Positions 1 through 7,647 of a stretch of DNA of 38,741 nt are shown piece by piece. The DNA is from Azoarcus sp. (GTDB taxonomy: Bacteria > Pseudomonadota > Gammaproteobacteria > Burkholderiales > Rhodocyclaceae). The position numbers were made by a program, and so were the translations under genes. The stretch spans positions 1 through 38,741 of the forward strand of contig DYFV01000051.1 of NCBI GenBank assembly GCA_020725025.1, in the 5' to 3' direction. Positions within the stretch are counted from its first letter, which is position 1; each line of letters opens with the position of its first letter. Below the pieces are notes generated by a model, which worked only from the letters and a program-made list of their open reading frames with translations, was not told the DNA's origin and ran no database searches.

Positions 1-55
1 CACCCTCACCGGCTGGCTGCGCCGCCAGACCGATCCGGGGGTGAAGCTGCACTGA
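1..55 (+). CDS. C-terminal end of an unidentified protein (truncated by window edge)
   Basis: An open frame runs in from the left edge and ends at a TGA at 53-55. It encodes about 17 residues ending in ...RQTDPGVKLH. It is followed by a 9-bp hairpin at 82-100 and then the next gene on the same strand, as expected for the 3' end of a real gene. The fragment is too short to assign to a family. Confidence 0.45.
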   Translation, partial: TLTGWLRRQTDPGVKLH

Positions 56-81
56 GGGTAAGAGCGCAAGCTGCGTCCCGC

Positions 82-100
82 CGCTCTTCCCGGAAGAGCG
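82..100 (+). terminator. Hairpin after the upstream gene
   Basis: A perfect inverted repeat, CGCTCTTCC / GGAAGAGCG, has 9-bp arms around a single base and lies 27 bases after the stop of the truncated gene. No T-run follows, so it is either a weak intrinsic terminator or an mRNA-stabilising hairpin. The rest of 101-219 should hold the promoter of the GGDEF-EAL gene, but I see no clear -35/-10 pair. Confidence 0.4.
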
Positions 101-219
101 CGAGCCGCCCCGCCCCTGTCTTCGGCGACACATCTTCAATCGCGTAACCTTTTCGAGGGCAAGGGTCTAAGGTAAAGCTAGTAGAAACTCCACTGCACCT
201 CGCCGCGAGGAAAGCGAGC

Positions 220-2646
220 ATGGGCGACCGAAATCGGGGGCGCCGCGTGGCCATCGACGAGGCCCCGCTGAGGCGAGGCAAGGCCCTCGCCGTGTTGCGC
301 TGCGTGACATCGCTGCTCGCCTCGGCGAGCGACGAGCGCGCGCTGCTGCAAAAGGTGTGCGCGGCAGTGGTCGACGTCGCCGGCTATCGTTGCGCCTGGA
401 TAGGCTACCTCGAGCCGGGACAGCAAGCCCTGCGGGCCGTGGCCGCCTGGGGCTCGGGCCGTCTCGTCGACGCTCGCCTGGACGTCATTGCGGAAGGCGG
501 CCCCTCGCCTGCCGCTGCGCTTGCGACGAAGGCGCACGCACCGGAGCCGGTGCGCCTTCCGGTCCTCGACGAGTCGCCGTCATGCACCCGGCTGGCGGGC
601 GCCGGAGGGGGACTGCTGGCCATCATTCCGCTACGCAACGACTCGAAGCCGCTGGGCGTGCTCCTCGTTCAGGAACGCGGTGCCTCGGCCCTCGACGAGG
701 CGGAGCTCGCCCTGCTGCACGAAGCCGGTCATGTTCTCGCGTATGGAATCGCAGCCTTGCGCTCGGCAGCCGAGCGCGCCCGGGCGGAGGCGGAGCTTGC
801 GCGGATCGACCGCGCCCGGCGCACCCTGAGCGCAGCCAACCGGACCCTGGTGCGGGCGGGCGAGGAGCAGGCGCTCCTCGACGAGATCTGTCGCATCTGC
901 GTCGAGGAAGGCGGATATCGCGATGCCTGGGTCGCCTACCTGCGCCACGACGAGGACAAGAGCGTGGAAGTCATGGCGCAGTTCGGAGTCGAACGCGCCT
1001 ACCTCGAGAGCCTGCAATGCAGCTGGGGGCCCGGCGCTTCGGGCCGCGGAGCGGTCGGCAAGGCCATCCGCAGCGAACGCCCCAGCGTCGGCCGCAACAT
1101 CGCCGAAGACCCCGACCTCGCGCCATGGCGTGACGAGGCGCTGCGCCGCGGCATAGCCGCCGTCAGCGCCTTTCCGCTGCGCGTGGACGGGGCGATCATC
1201 GGGACCCTGGGATTGCACGCGAGCGACCCGGACGCCTTCGATTCGGCCGAGGAGGAATTGCTGAACGAGCTCGCGGACGACCTCGCCTTCGGCATCGAGA
1301 CCCTGCGCACCCGTGCGCGCTCCCGCGAGGCCGAGGCAGCGATCAAGCGCTTGGCCGAGCAGGACGCGCTGACGGGGCTGCCCAACCGTTGGCGCCTGCG
1401 CAAGCGGCTGGAGGACGAAATCGCCGCGGCAAAGCGTACGCACCGCCCGCTGGCGCTGCTCATGCTGGGTATCGACCAGTTCCAGGAGGTGAACGAGACG
1501 CTGGGCTACGAGCATGGCGACAGCGTCCTGTCCGAGATTGCCGCGCGCCTGGCCCATGTGGAAGGCAGCTGCGAGAACATCGCGCGCATGGGCGAAGCCG
1601 AGTTCGCCATCCTGCTGCCGGACGGCGACGCGGCAAGCGCCTCACGCACCGCCCGGCGCATCCTGACGGCCCTCCTCGAGCCGGTGGAGGTCGGCGACAT
1701 CCTGCTGGATGCCGGCGGCAGCGTGGGGATCGCCGTCTTTCCCGGGCACGGCACGGAGCCGGATGCGCTGATCCGGCGGGCCAACGTGGCCATGCACCAG
1801 GCCCGCCAGCAGGGCCACGGGATGGCGCTCTACACCGGCGGACGGGACGAGGAGTGCGCGCGGCGGCTCGCGCTGATCGGCGACCTGCATCGGGCCATCG
1901 AACGGAACGAGCTGCGGCTCTACTGTCAGCCGAAGGTGCGCATCGCGGGTGGGGAAATATGCGGCGCCGAGGCGCTGGTACGCTGGGAGCACCCGCGGCT
2001 GGGCCTGATCCAGCCCGGCGAATTCATCGCGCTGGCCGAGCGCACCGGCCTCATCGGTCCGCTCACCGACTGGGTCATGCGCACGGCCTTCCGCCAGGGC
2101 TATATGTGGCGCGATGCGGGGGTGCGCCTGCCGCTGGCGGTGAACATCTCGGCCCGTGACCTGCGCGATCCGCGCCTCGTCGAGCGGGTGAGCAACCTGA
2201 TGGCCACCTGGGGCGGCGAACCCGACGCGGTGCAGTTCGAGCTCACCGAGAGCGCCCTCATGCACGACCCGCAGGGTTGCCTGGAGAGCATGCGGCGCCT
2301 CAAGGACCTGGGCATCGAGCTCTTCATCGACGATTTCGGGACGGGTTACTCCTCCCTCGCCTACCTCCAGAAGTTTCCGGTGGACGCCATCAAGATCGAC
2401 CAGAGCTTCGTGCGCGGCATGCTCTCGGATACCGATTCGGCGGTGATCGTGCGCTCCACGATCGACCTGGCTCACGACCTCGACCTGGAAGTCGTGGCCG
2501 AAGGCGTCGAGGACCGCCGGAGCTGGGACCGCCTCGCGGAAGAAGGCTGCGATATCGCCCAGGGCTACTTCGTGAGCGAGCCCTTCCCGGCCGACACCTA
2601 CCTCGCCTGGCGGGTCGACGCGGCGGCTGCCGGGCTACCGGGGTGA
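220..2646 (+). CDS. GAF-GAF-GGDEF-EAL protein, probable cyclic-di-GMP phosphodiesterase
   Basis: An 808-residue cytoplasmic signalling protein with no membrane segment. Two GAF-like sensor domains (about residues 25-180 and 205-360) precede a GGDEF domain (about 370-540) and an EAL domain (about 550-800). The EAL domain keeps the catalytic signature: EAL 584-586, Asn642, Glu674, the DDFGTG motif from 704, Lys725, Glu761 and the QGY motif at 781. It should therefore hydrolyse c-di-GMP. The GGDEF domain is degenerate: the signature reads GEAEF (458-462), the usual first metal-binding Asp is a Gly (GIDQF, 417-421), and no RxxD inhibitory site is present. It is probably not a cyclase but may bind GTP as a regulator. 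The ATG at 220 has GAGGAAAG a few bases upstream. The ligand sensed by the GAF domains cannot be told from sequence. Confidence 0.93.
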   Translation: MGDRNRGRRVAIDEAPLRRGKALAVLRCVTSLLASASDERALLQKVCAAVVDVAGYRCAWIGYLEPGQQALRAVAAWGSGRLVDARLDVIAEGGPSPAAALATKAHAPEPVRLPVLDESPSCTRLAGAGGGLLAIIPLRNDSKPLGVLLVQERGASALDEAELALLHEAGHVLAYGIAALRSAAERARAEAELARIDRARRTLSAANRTLVRAGEEQALLDEICRICVEEGGYRDAWVAYLRHDEDKSVEVMAQFGVERAYLESLQCSWGPGASGRGAVGKAIRSERPSVGRNIAEDPDLAPWRDEALRRGIAAVSAFPLRVDGAIIGTLGLHASDPDAFDSAEEELLNELADDLAFGIETLRTRARSREAEAAIKRLAEQDALTGLPNRWRLRKRLEDEIAAAKRTHRPLALLMLGIDQFQEVNETLGYEHGDSVLSEIAARLAHVEGSCENIARMGEAEFAILLPDGDAASASRTARRILTALLEPVEVGDILLDAGGSVGIAVFPGHGTEPDALIRRANVAMHQARQQGHGMALYTGGRDEECARRLALIGDLHRAIERNELRLYCQPKVRIAGGEICGAEALVRWEHPRLGLIQPGEFIALAERTGLIGPLTDWVMRTAFRQGYMWRDAGVRLPLAVNISARDLRDPRLVERVSNLMATWGGEPDAVQFELTESALMHDPQGCLESMRRLKDLGIELFIDDFGTGYSSLAYLQKFPVDAIKIDQSFVRGMLSDTDSAVIVRSTIDLAHDLDLEVVAEGVEDRRSWDRLAEEGCDIAQGYFVSEPFPADTYLAWRVDAAAAGLPG

Positions 2647-2700
2647 GGCGCCGGCTCGGCACTGTCGCAGACGCCTCCGCCTCCCCGGGGCTCCGGCCAC

Positions 2701-4098
2701 CTAAGCGATCGCGAGGCTGCGCGTCGCCACCTTGTCGGCGAGATCGGGATCGTGGGTCACCAGCACCAGGGCGCAGCCGCGCTCGGCGGCGCTGTCGAGG
2801 AGCAGCGACATCGTCTCGCGCTGCGTGACCGGATCCAGCCGCGACGTGGGCTCGTCGGCGAAGATCAGCGCCGGCTCCAGCATCAGCACGCGCGCGAGCG
2901 CGATGCGCTGCAGCTCGCCACCCGAGACCTGCTGCGGCAGGCGCTCGAGCAGCGCCGGGTCGATGCGCAGGCGCGCGAGCAGCGCTTCGAGCCGCGGCCA
3001 GGCGAGCCGGTGGCGCTTCACCAGGTCGCCGAGCGAGCCGCGCAGCGTCACCCGCGGCGCGAAGGCGGCGGCCGGATCCTGGTAGAGCTTCTGCAGGCCC
3101 AGGGGCGCCACGTGGGCGGCACGCTCGACCCGGCCCTCGTCGGGACGCACCAGACCCAGCAACAGGTTGCCGAGGGTGGTCTTCCCCGATCCGCTCGGCC
3201 CGCGGATCGCGATCCGCTCGCCGGCGTGGACGCGCAGGTCCACCCCGGCGAAGAGCCGATGCCCGCCGAAGTCCTTGGCAAGCCCCTTCCCTTCCACCAC
3301 GAGGCTGCCCGCGCCGGCCGGCGCAGGCGCCGGCCAACGCGCCGGCTCGGCGTCCAGGAGCGCCCGGGTATAGGGATGGCGCGGCGCGGCGAGCAGCTCC
3401 GCCGCCTCGCCCTGCTCCACGATTTCGCCGTCCTGCATCACCGCGATGCGTCCGCCCAGGGCGCGCGCCACCGCGACGTCGTGGGTGATGACCAGCAGCG
3501 CACCGCCCTCGGCCAGCGTGCCGCGCAACAGCGCCACCACCTCGTCGCGCAGGCGGGCATCCAGCCCCTTGGTGGGCTCGTCGGCGATGAGGAGCGGCGC
3601 CCCGCCGGCATGCACCGCCGCGAAGGCGACCCGTTGCGCCATGCCGCCGGAGATGAGGTGCGGATACTTCGCGGCGGCGGTCGCGTCGATCCCGACCGCC
3701 GCCAGATCGCCTCGCGCACGGGCGCGGGCCGCCGACAGGCCGCGCACTCCGCGCACGAAGCGGTGGGTCTCGGCCACCTGGTCGAGCACGCGCATGGTCG
3801 GATCGAGGGCGAGCCAGGGCTCCTGGGGCAGCAAGCCGATGCGGCGTCCCCACAGGCCGCGACGCGCGCCCGCGTCGGCGGCCTCGCTCCCCTGATCGCC
3901 CACCCTCACCCGGCCGGTCGCGGAAAGCCCCGCGGGCAGCGTCCCCATCAGCGCGTGCGCGAGCAGCGACTTCCCCGCCCCGCTCTCGCCGAGCAAGGTG
4001 AGCGCCCGGCCGGGCTCGATCGAAAAGGAGATGTCGCGGATGAGGTTGACGGCTCCCGCCCGAACGGAAAGTCCCGCGACGACAAGCGCGGCGTTCAT
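2701..4098 (-). CDS. Fused double-NBD ATPase of a peptide/nickel-type ABC importer
   Basis: A 465-residue protein with two ABC ATPase domains, equivalent to DppD and DppF joined in one chain. NBD1 has Walker A GESGAGKS (37-44), Q-loop Gln92, signature SGGMAQ (150-155), Walker B ADEP (172-175) and switch His206. It is followed by the short HPYTRALL tail typical of oligopeptide/dipeptide ATPases, without the Cys cluster many of them carry. NBD2 has Walker A GPSGSGKT (300-307), Gln340, signature SGGELQ (392-397), ADEP (414-417) and His449. All catalytic residues are present in both halves. It powers the two permeases encoded just upstream. Its start lies directly after a REP-like insertion. The ATG at 4098 overlaps the stop of a 45-codon mini-ORF (ATGA), and GGAGGTGC lies just before it. 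Confidence 0.93.
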   Translation of the reverse strand: MNAALVVAGLSVRAGAVNLIRDISFSIEPGRALTLLGESGAGKSLLAHALMGTLPAGLSATGRVRVGDQGSEAADAGARRGLWGRRIGLLPQEPWLALDPTMRVLDQVAETHRFVRGVRGLSAARARARGDLAAVGIDATAAAKYPHLISGGMAQRVAFAAVHAGGAPLLIADEPTKGLDARLRDEVVALLRGTLAEGGALLVITHDVAVARALGGRIAVMQDGEIVEQGEAAELLAAPRHPYTRALLDAEPARWPAPAPAGAGSLVVEGKGLAKDFGGHRLFAGVDLRVHAGERIAIRGPSGSGKTTLGNLLLGLVRPDEGRVERAAHVAPLGLQKLYQDPAAAFAPRVTLRGSLGDLVKRHRLAWPRLEALLARLRIDPALLERLPQQVSGGELQRIALARVLMLEPALIFADEPTSRLDPVTQRETMSLLLDSAAERGCALVLVTHDPDLADKVATRSLAIA

Positions 4099-4232
4099 CG
4101 AGGCACCTCCACGTTCCGTAGCCCGGATGGAGCCCCAGCGGAATCCCGGACGGACGACGAAACGATCACCGCCGCTCCCGGATTCCCATTCACGAAATCC
4201 GGGCTACGCGGTATTGCTGTGAGTCTGTTCAT
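4095..4232 (-). CDS. 45-codon mini-ORF created by the REP insertion, possibly translated
   Basis: This frame starts at an ATG that overlaps the permease stop (ATGA, 4229-4232) and stops with a TGA that overlaps the ATPase start (ATGA, 4095-4098). Both junctions carry nearly the same Shine-Dalgarno and start, GGAGG(C/T)GC..CGATGAAC. The mini-ORF may therefore use the original ATPase initiation site and pass ribosomes to the copied one. The peptide is mostly translated REP sequence and resembles no protein family I know. It is more likely a coupling device or a by-product than a functional protein. Confidence 0.25.
   Translation of the reverse strand: MNRLTAIPRSPDFVNGNPGAAVIVSSSVRDSAGAPSGLRNVEVPR
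4118..4209. repeat. REP/BIME-like palindromic element inside the ABC operon
   Basis: The outer arms are GTAGCCCGGAT (from 4118) and ATCCGGGCTACG (ending about 4208). Inner copies of CCGGAATCCCGG-type sequence lie between them (GGAATCCCGGACGG near 4140 and CTCCCGGATTCCC near 4176). The pattern GTAGCCCGGAT...ATCCGGGCTAC is a widespread intergenic palindromic repeat in proteobacteria (family knowledge). The element lies between the downstream permease gene and the ATPase gene. It could fold into a long hairpin in the polycistronic mRNA and change the relative expression of the ATPase. Confidence 0.8.
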
Positions 4233-5074
4233 CGCTGCGCCTCCGTTCCGGTTACGAGCACCAGGCCCAGCACCGTGAGGATCAGGAGCCCGACCGGCGC
4301 GGCGACGAGCCACGGCGCCTCCTGGTAGTAGGGAAGGAGCTCGACCATCATCACACCCAGCTCGGGGGTGGGCGGGCGGACTCCGACGCCCACGAAGCCG
4401 AGCGCCGCCATCGCCAGGACCGCGGAAGCGGCCCCGAGGCTCGCCAGGGTGCCGAGCAGCGGCGCGAGCTCGGGCCACAGGTGACGACGCACGATGTAGA
4501 GCGGCCCGAAGCCCAGCAGGCGCGAGGCCTCGACCTGGGGGCTCGCCAGCAGGCTCGTCGCCCTCGCCCGCACCACGCGGAAATACTCCACCCAGAAGGC
4601 GAGCGACAGGCCCACGTAAAGCGGCCAGAACCGCCCCGGGGCGAAGGCGGCAAAGAGCAGCACCAGCAGCAGCCCGGGCAGCGCGAGCACCATGTCGGCG
4701 AGCGTCACGCACACCCGCTCGGCCCAGCCGCCGCGCCAGGCGGCAAGGATGCCCAGCGCGGTGCCGGGGATGGCAGCGCTCGCCACGGCGAGCCCCGCGA
4801 GCCATAGCGAGAGGCTGGCGGCATGGGCCAGCCGCGCGAGCATGCTGCGGCCGAGGTGGTCGGTGCCCAGCGGATGCGCGAGGCTGGGCGCCTCGAGAAA
4901 GCGTTCCAGATCCTGAGCCGCCGGATCGACGCCGACGAGGGCCGGACCGGCGAGGGCGAAGGCGGCGATGACGGCGAGGATGAGTGCGCCGGCGCGCCGT
5001 GCGCGGCCCGTGCGGCGCACCGACGCCAGCGCGAGCAGCGAGGACGTGGGCAAGGTAGTGACGGACGAGTTCAT
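4229..5074 (-). CDS. ABC importer inner-membrane permease, DppC/NikC type
   Basis: A 281-residue permease of the peptide/nickel importer family. A short cytoplasmic N-terminus leads into a first membrane segment (about residues 27-47). A periplasmic stretch with the family-typical HPLGTDHLGRSMLARL follows (about 90-105), then five more hydrophobic segments. The cytoplasmic EAA-type loop that contacts the ATPase is seen as EASRLLGFGPLYIVRRHL (around residue 180). It should pair with the DppB-type permease encoded 21 bases upstream. Its stop overlaps the start of the REP-derived mini-ORF. The ribosome-binding site is weak, suggesting dependence on translation of the upstream gene. The substrate cannot be told from this subunit. 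Confidence 0.92.
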   Translation of the reverse strand: MNSSVTTLPTSSLLALASVRRTGRARRAGALILAVIAAFALAGPALVGVDPAAQDLERFLEAPSLAHPLGTDHLGRSMLARLAHAASLSLWLAGLAVASAAIPGTALGILAAWRGGWAERVCVTLADMVLALPGLLLVLLFAAFAPGRFWPLYVGLSLAFWVEYFRVVRARATSLLASPQVEASRLLGFGPLYIVRRHLWPELAPLLGTLASLGAASAVLAMAALGFVGVGVRPPTPELGVMMVELLPYYQEAPWLVAAPVGLLILTVLGLVLVTGTEAQR

Positions 5075-5095
5075 TTTGGCAGGTTCGAAGTGACG

Positions 5096-6055
5096 TCAGT
5101 GGCGGCGGCGCGGGTCGATCGCCAGGCAGGCGAGATCGACCAGGGCGTTGAGCAGCACGAAGAGCAAGGCGAGCACGAGCACGGTGCCCTGCACCATCGG
5201 GATGTCGCGCCAGAAGATGGCGTGCACCAGGGCGTGGCCGATGCCCGGCCAGGCGAAGAGGGTCTCCAGGATCACGACGCCCTCGATCACGAAGGCGAGC
5301 TGCACGCCGACGTAGGCCACCACCGGCACGGCGGCGTTGCGCAGGCCGTGACGCAGCAGCGCCGCGCGGTCCGGCAGGCCCTTGGTGCGGGCGAAGGCGA
5401 ACCAGGCCGAGCCTGCGGCGTCGCGCATCGCGTCGCGCGCCACCCGGCACGAACCGGCGGCGAGCCCCAGAGCCAGGGTGAGCGCCGGCAGCACCAGGCT
5501 CGTCGCCTCCCCGTGCCCGGCCGCGGGCAGGTAGCCCAGATGCACCGCCAAGCCGATGATGAGGAGGATTCCCAGGACGAAGGGCGGCAGCGCGCGCAGC
5601 ACCACCGCGAGCACCAGGGTCGCCCGGTCGAGCACACCGCCCGGCCGCAGCCCTGCGAGCACGCCCAGGGGCGGCCCGATCAGCAGCGAGAGCGCCACCG
5701 CCGACAGGGCGAGCACCAGGGTGTGGCCGAGCTGGTGGGCGATGTCGCCGGCCACCGGCTCGCCGCTCACCAGCGACACGCCCAGATCCAGGTGCAGCAG
5801 CTCGCCCCACCAGGCGGCGAGCGCGTGGAACCACGGCCGGTCGAGGCCCAGCTCGGCGCGCACCGCCTCGGCGGCCGCCGCGCTCACGATGTCGTAGCCG
5901 TAGCGGCCGGCCGCGATGCGGAAGGCGAGGTCTCCGGGCAGCAGGCGCATCAGGAAGAAGCTGACGGTGCCTACGGCGAGCGCGACGAAGAGCGCCTGCA
6001 GGGCGCGCCGGGCGAAGACGCCCGCGAGCGGGCGCAGGGGGAATGCGTCGATCAT
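5096..6055 (-). CDS. ABC importer inner-membrane permease, DppB/NikB type
   Basis: A 319-residue permease. An N-terminal membrane segment (about residues 15-37) is followed by the family-typical LLPGD motif, a periplasmic region and about five further membrane helices. The EAA-type coupling loop includes TKGLPDRAALLRHGLRNA. I chose the ATG at 6055 because it overlaps the stop of the binding-protein gene as ATGA, the usual coupling in such operons. A GTG three codons upstream (6064) is possible. Together with the DppC-type subunit and the fused ATPase it forms the translocator for whatever the binding protein captures in the periplasm. Confidence 0.92.
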   Translation of the reverse strand: MIDAFPLRPLAGVFARRALQALFVALAVGTVSFFLMRLLPGDLAFRIAAGRYGYDIVSAAAAEAVRAELGLDRPWFHALAAWWGELLHLDLGVSLVSGEPVAGDIAHQLGHTLVLALSAVALSLLIGPPLGVLAGLRPGGVLDRATLVLAVVLRALPPFVLGILLIIGLAVHLGYLPAAGHGEATSLVLPALTLALGLAAGSCRVARDAMRDAAGSAWFAFARTKGLPDRAALLRHGLRNAAVPVVAYVGVQLAFVIEGVVILETLFAWPGIGHALVHAIFWRDIPMVQGTVLVLALLFVLLNALVDLACLAIDPRRRH

Positions 6056-7647
6056 GCGGACCACCTCATGCGGCCGAGCCGGTAGCTGCGTTCGAGCGGA
6101 TCGACGCTGGCCCCGGCGATGCGTGGATTGACTGCGACGGACAGGCGGTACCAGGCGACCGGGATCACCGGCAGCTCGCGCTGCAGGATGCCGGCGATTT
6201 CCGCCTGCAGCTGCCGCCGCTCGGCTCCGCCGGTGCCCGCCTGCAGCTCAGCGACCGCCTGCTGCAGCGCCGGACTCGTCCAGCCCATAGCGCCCCAATC
6301 GCCGCCGTCGGGCCCGAAATCCTGCATGAGCGTCACCAGCGGATCGGGCACGACGGCGAAGTTGCGCGCGCCCAGAGCGAGCTCGAGCGTGCCGTCGCGG
6401 TGCCCGGCCGGTATGTCGCTGGAGTTGCCGATGGCGACCGATACGGCGACACCGAGCTGGCGCAGCTGCTCCTGCGCGGCGGCAGCGATGAGGGGCAGCT
6501 CCGGCCGGTCGGGAAAGGTGCGCAGCGTCAGCGTGAAGCGCTCGCTGCCGGAGACGCCCGGGCGCTCCAGGATGCCGTCCTCGCCCCGACGCCAGCCGAG
6601 CTCGGCCAGGAGGCCGCGGGCCCGCTCCAGATCGCCCGCCAGCGGCGCGAGCGCCGGGACATGCCAGCCGGCGAGGCCGGGCGGGAAGAGCTGGGTCGCG
6701 GCGAGCGTGCGATCACGCAGGATGGCGTGGGCGATGCCTCCGCGCAGCAATGCGAGGCTGATCGCCTCCCGGGCACGCCGATCGGCGAGCCAGCGGTGGC
6801 CGACGTTGAGCTTCATGAAGATGGTGCGCGGGATCACGACGGACTCCACGTGCAGGGTCGGATGGCGGCGGAGCCGCTGCACGCTGGCGGGGTCCAGCCC
6901 GAAGGCGAGATCGGCCTGGCCGCCCTCGGCCATCAGGGCACGGGTCTCGGCGCGCCCCACCGACAGGTAGCTCGCGCGCTCGATGGCGGGCGGCGGGCCA
7001 TCCCAGTCTTCGAATCGCACCACCTCCATGCGTTGGGGCGGCTGCAGCACGCTGATCCGATAGGGGCCGGACCCGACGATGGCGTGCACCGTGCCTGCGG
7101 CGTCGTAGCAGGACGGAGCCAGGATCTGGGTGCTGCTGTGGGCGAGCACCGCCGGCAACGCGGCGAAGGGCCGGGCGAGGCGGATCGTCACCGCCCCCTC
7201 CTCCGCGGCGAGATCCTCGATGGGTACGAGGCCCAGCACGCCGGGCTTGGGCCGGGCATGGCGCAGCGCGAGCACCACGTCTTCGGCACGCACCGGCGCT
7301 CCGTCGTGAAAGCGCGCGCCGGGGCGCAGTGCAAGGCGCCAGCGCAGGCCGTCCGCACTCACCGACCAGCGCGCGGCAAGTCCGGGCAGCGGGCTGCCGT
7401 CGTCGGCAGCGTTGAACAGGGTCTCGACGATCTCCATGCGGGTAAACAGCTGGCTGTCGCGCGAGGGGTCGAGGCCCGCGATCTCCCAGGGCCCGACGAT
7501 GGCGCACACCTCCCCCGCCCGGCGCGCGCCGGCCTCGGCGCCGGCACGCGCCGGGCCGGGCAGCGCCCCCAGTGCGGACAGCCCACCGAGGGCGAGGGCC
7601 GCGCCGAGACGGCGGCGCACCGGATCGAAACGTCTTTCGCGTGCCAT
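6052..7647 (-). CDS. Periplasmic binding protein of the peptide/nickel ABC family (SBP_bac_5)
   Basis: A 531-residue family 5 extracellular solute-binding protein. The N-terminus has a signal peptide with an arginine-rich n-region (RRFDPVRRRLGA) and cleavage likely after PARA (near residue 35). The consecutive arginines make Tat export possible. The mature part shows family landmarks such as the GARFHDGAPVRAEDVVLAL stretch near residue 110. The gene's ATG shares one base with the stop of the TonB receptor upstream (TGATG), and its own stop overlaps the permease start. Receptor, binding protein and permease are thus translationally chained. That linkage suggests the ligand is the same chelate taken up by the receptor rather than a free peptide. 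NikA-like nickel or heme binding cannot be excluded. Confidence 0.92.
   Translation of the reverse strand: MARERRFDPVRRRLGAALALGGLSALGALPGPARAGAEAGARRAGEVCAIVGPWEIAGLDPSRDSQLFTRMEIVETLFNAADDGSPLPGLAARWSVSADGLRWRLALRPGARFHDGAPVRAEDVVLALRHARPKPGVLGLVPIEDLAAEEGAVTIRLARPFAALPAVLAHSSTQILAPSCYDAAGTVHAIVGSGPYRISVLQPPQRMEVVRFEDWDGPPPAIERASYLSVGRAETRALMAEGGQADLAFGLDPASVQRLRRHPTLHVESVVIPRTIFMKLNVGHRWLADRRAREAISLALLRGGIAHAILRDRTLAATQLFPPGLAGWHVPALAPLAGDLERARGLLAELGWRRGEDGILERPGVSGSERFTLTLRTFPDRPELPLIAAAAQEQLRQLGVAVSVAIGNSSDIPAGHRDGTLELALGARNFAVVPDPLVTLMQDFGPDGGDWGAMGWTSPALQQAVAELQAGTGGAERRQLQAEIAGILQRELPVIPVAWYRLSVAVNPRIAGASVDPLERSYRLGRMRWSA

Noticed and set aside
2752..4278. 508-codon plus-strand frame opposite the ATPase gene
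   Set aside because: It has low-complexity Arg/Gln/His composition with no motif; the minus strand has two full sets of ABC motifs.
4095..5834. Long minus-strand open frame over both permeases
   Set aside because: Only its last 45 codons (the mini-ORF) have a credible start; the rest overlaps permease genes with clear membrane-protein sequence.
2701..7647. Calling the ABC importer NikABCDE or DppABCDF
   Set aside because: Subunit families fit, but the fused ATPase and the overlap with a siderophore-type receptor argue against assigning nickel or dipeptide as substrate from sequence alone.
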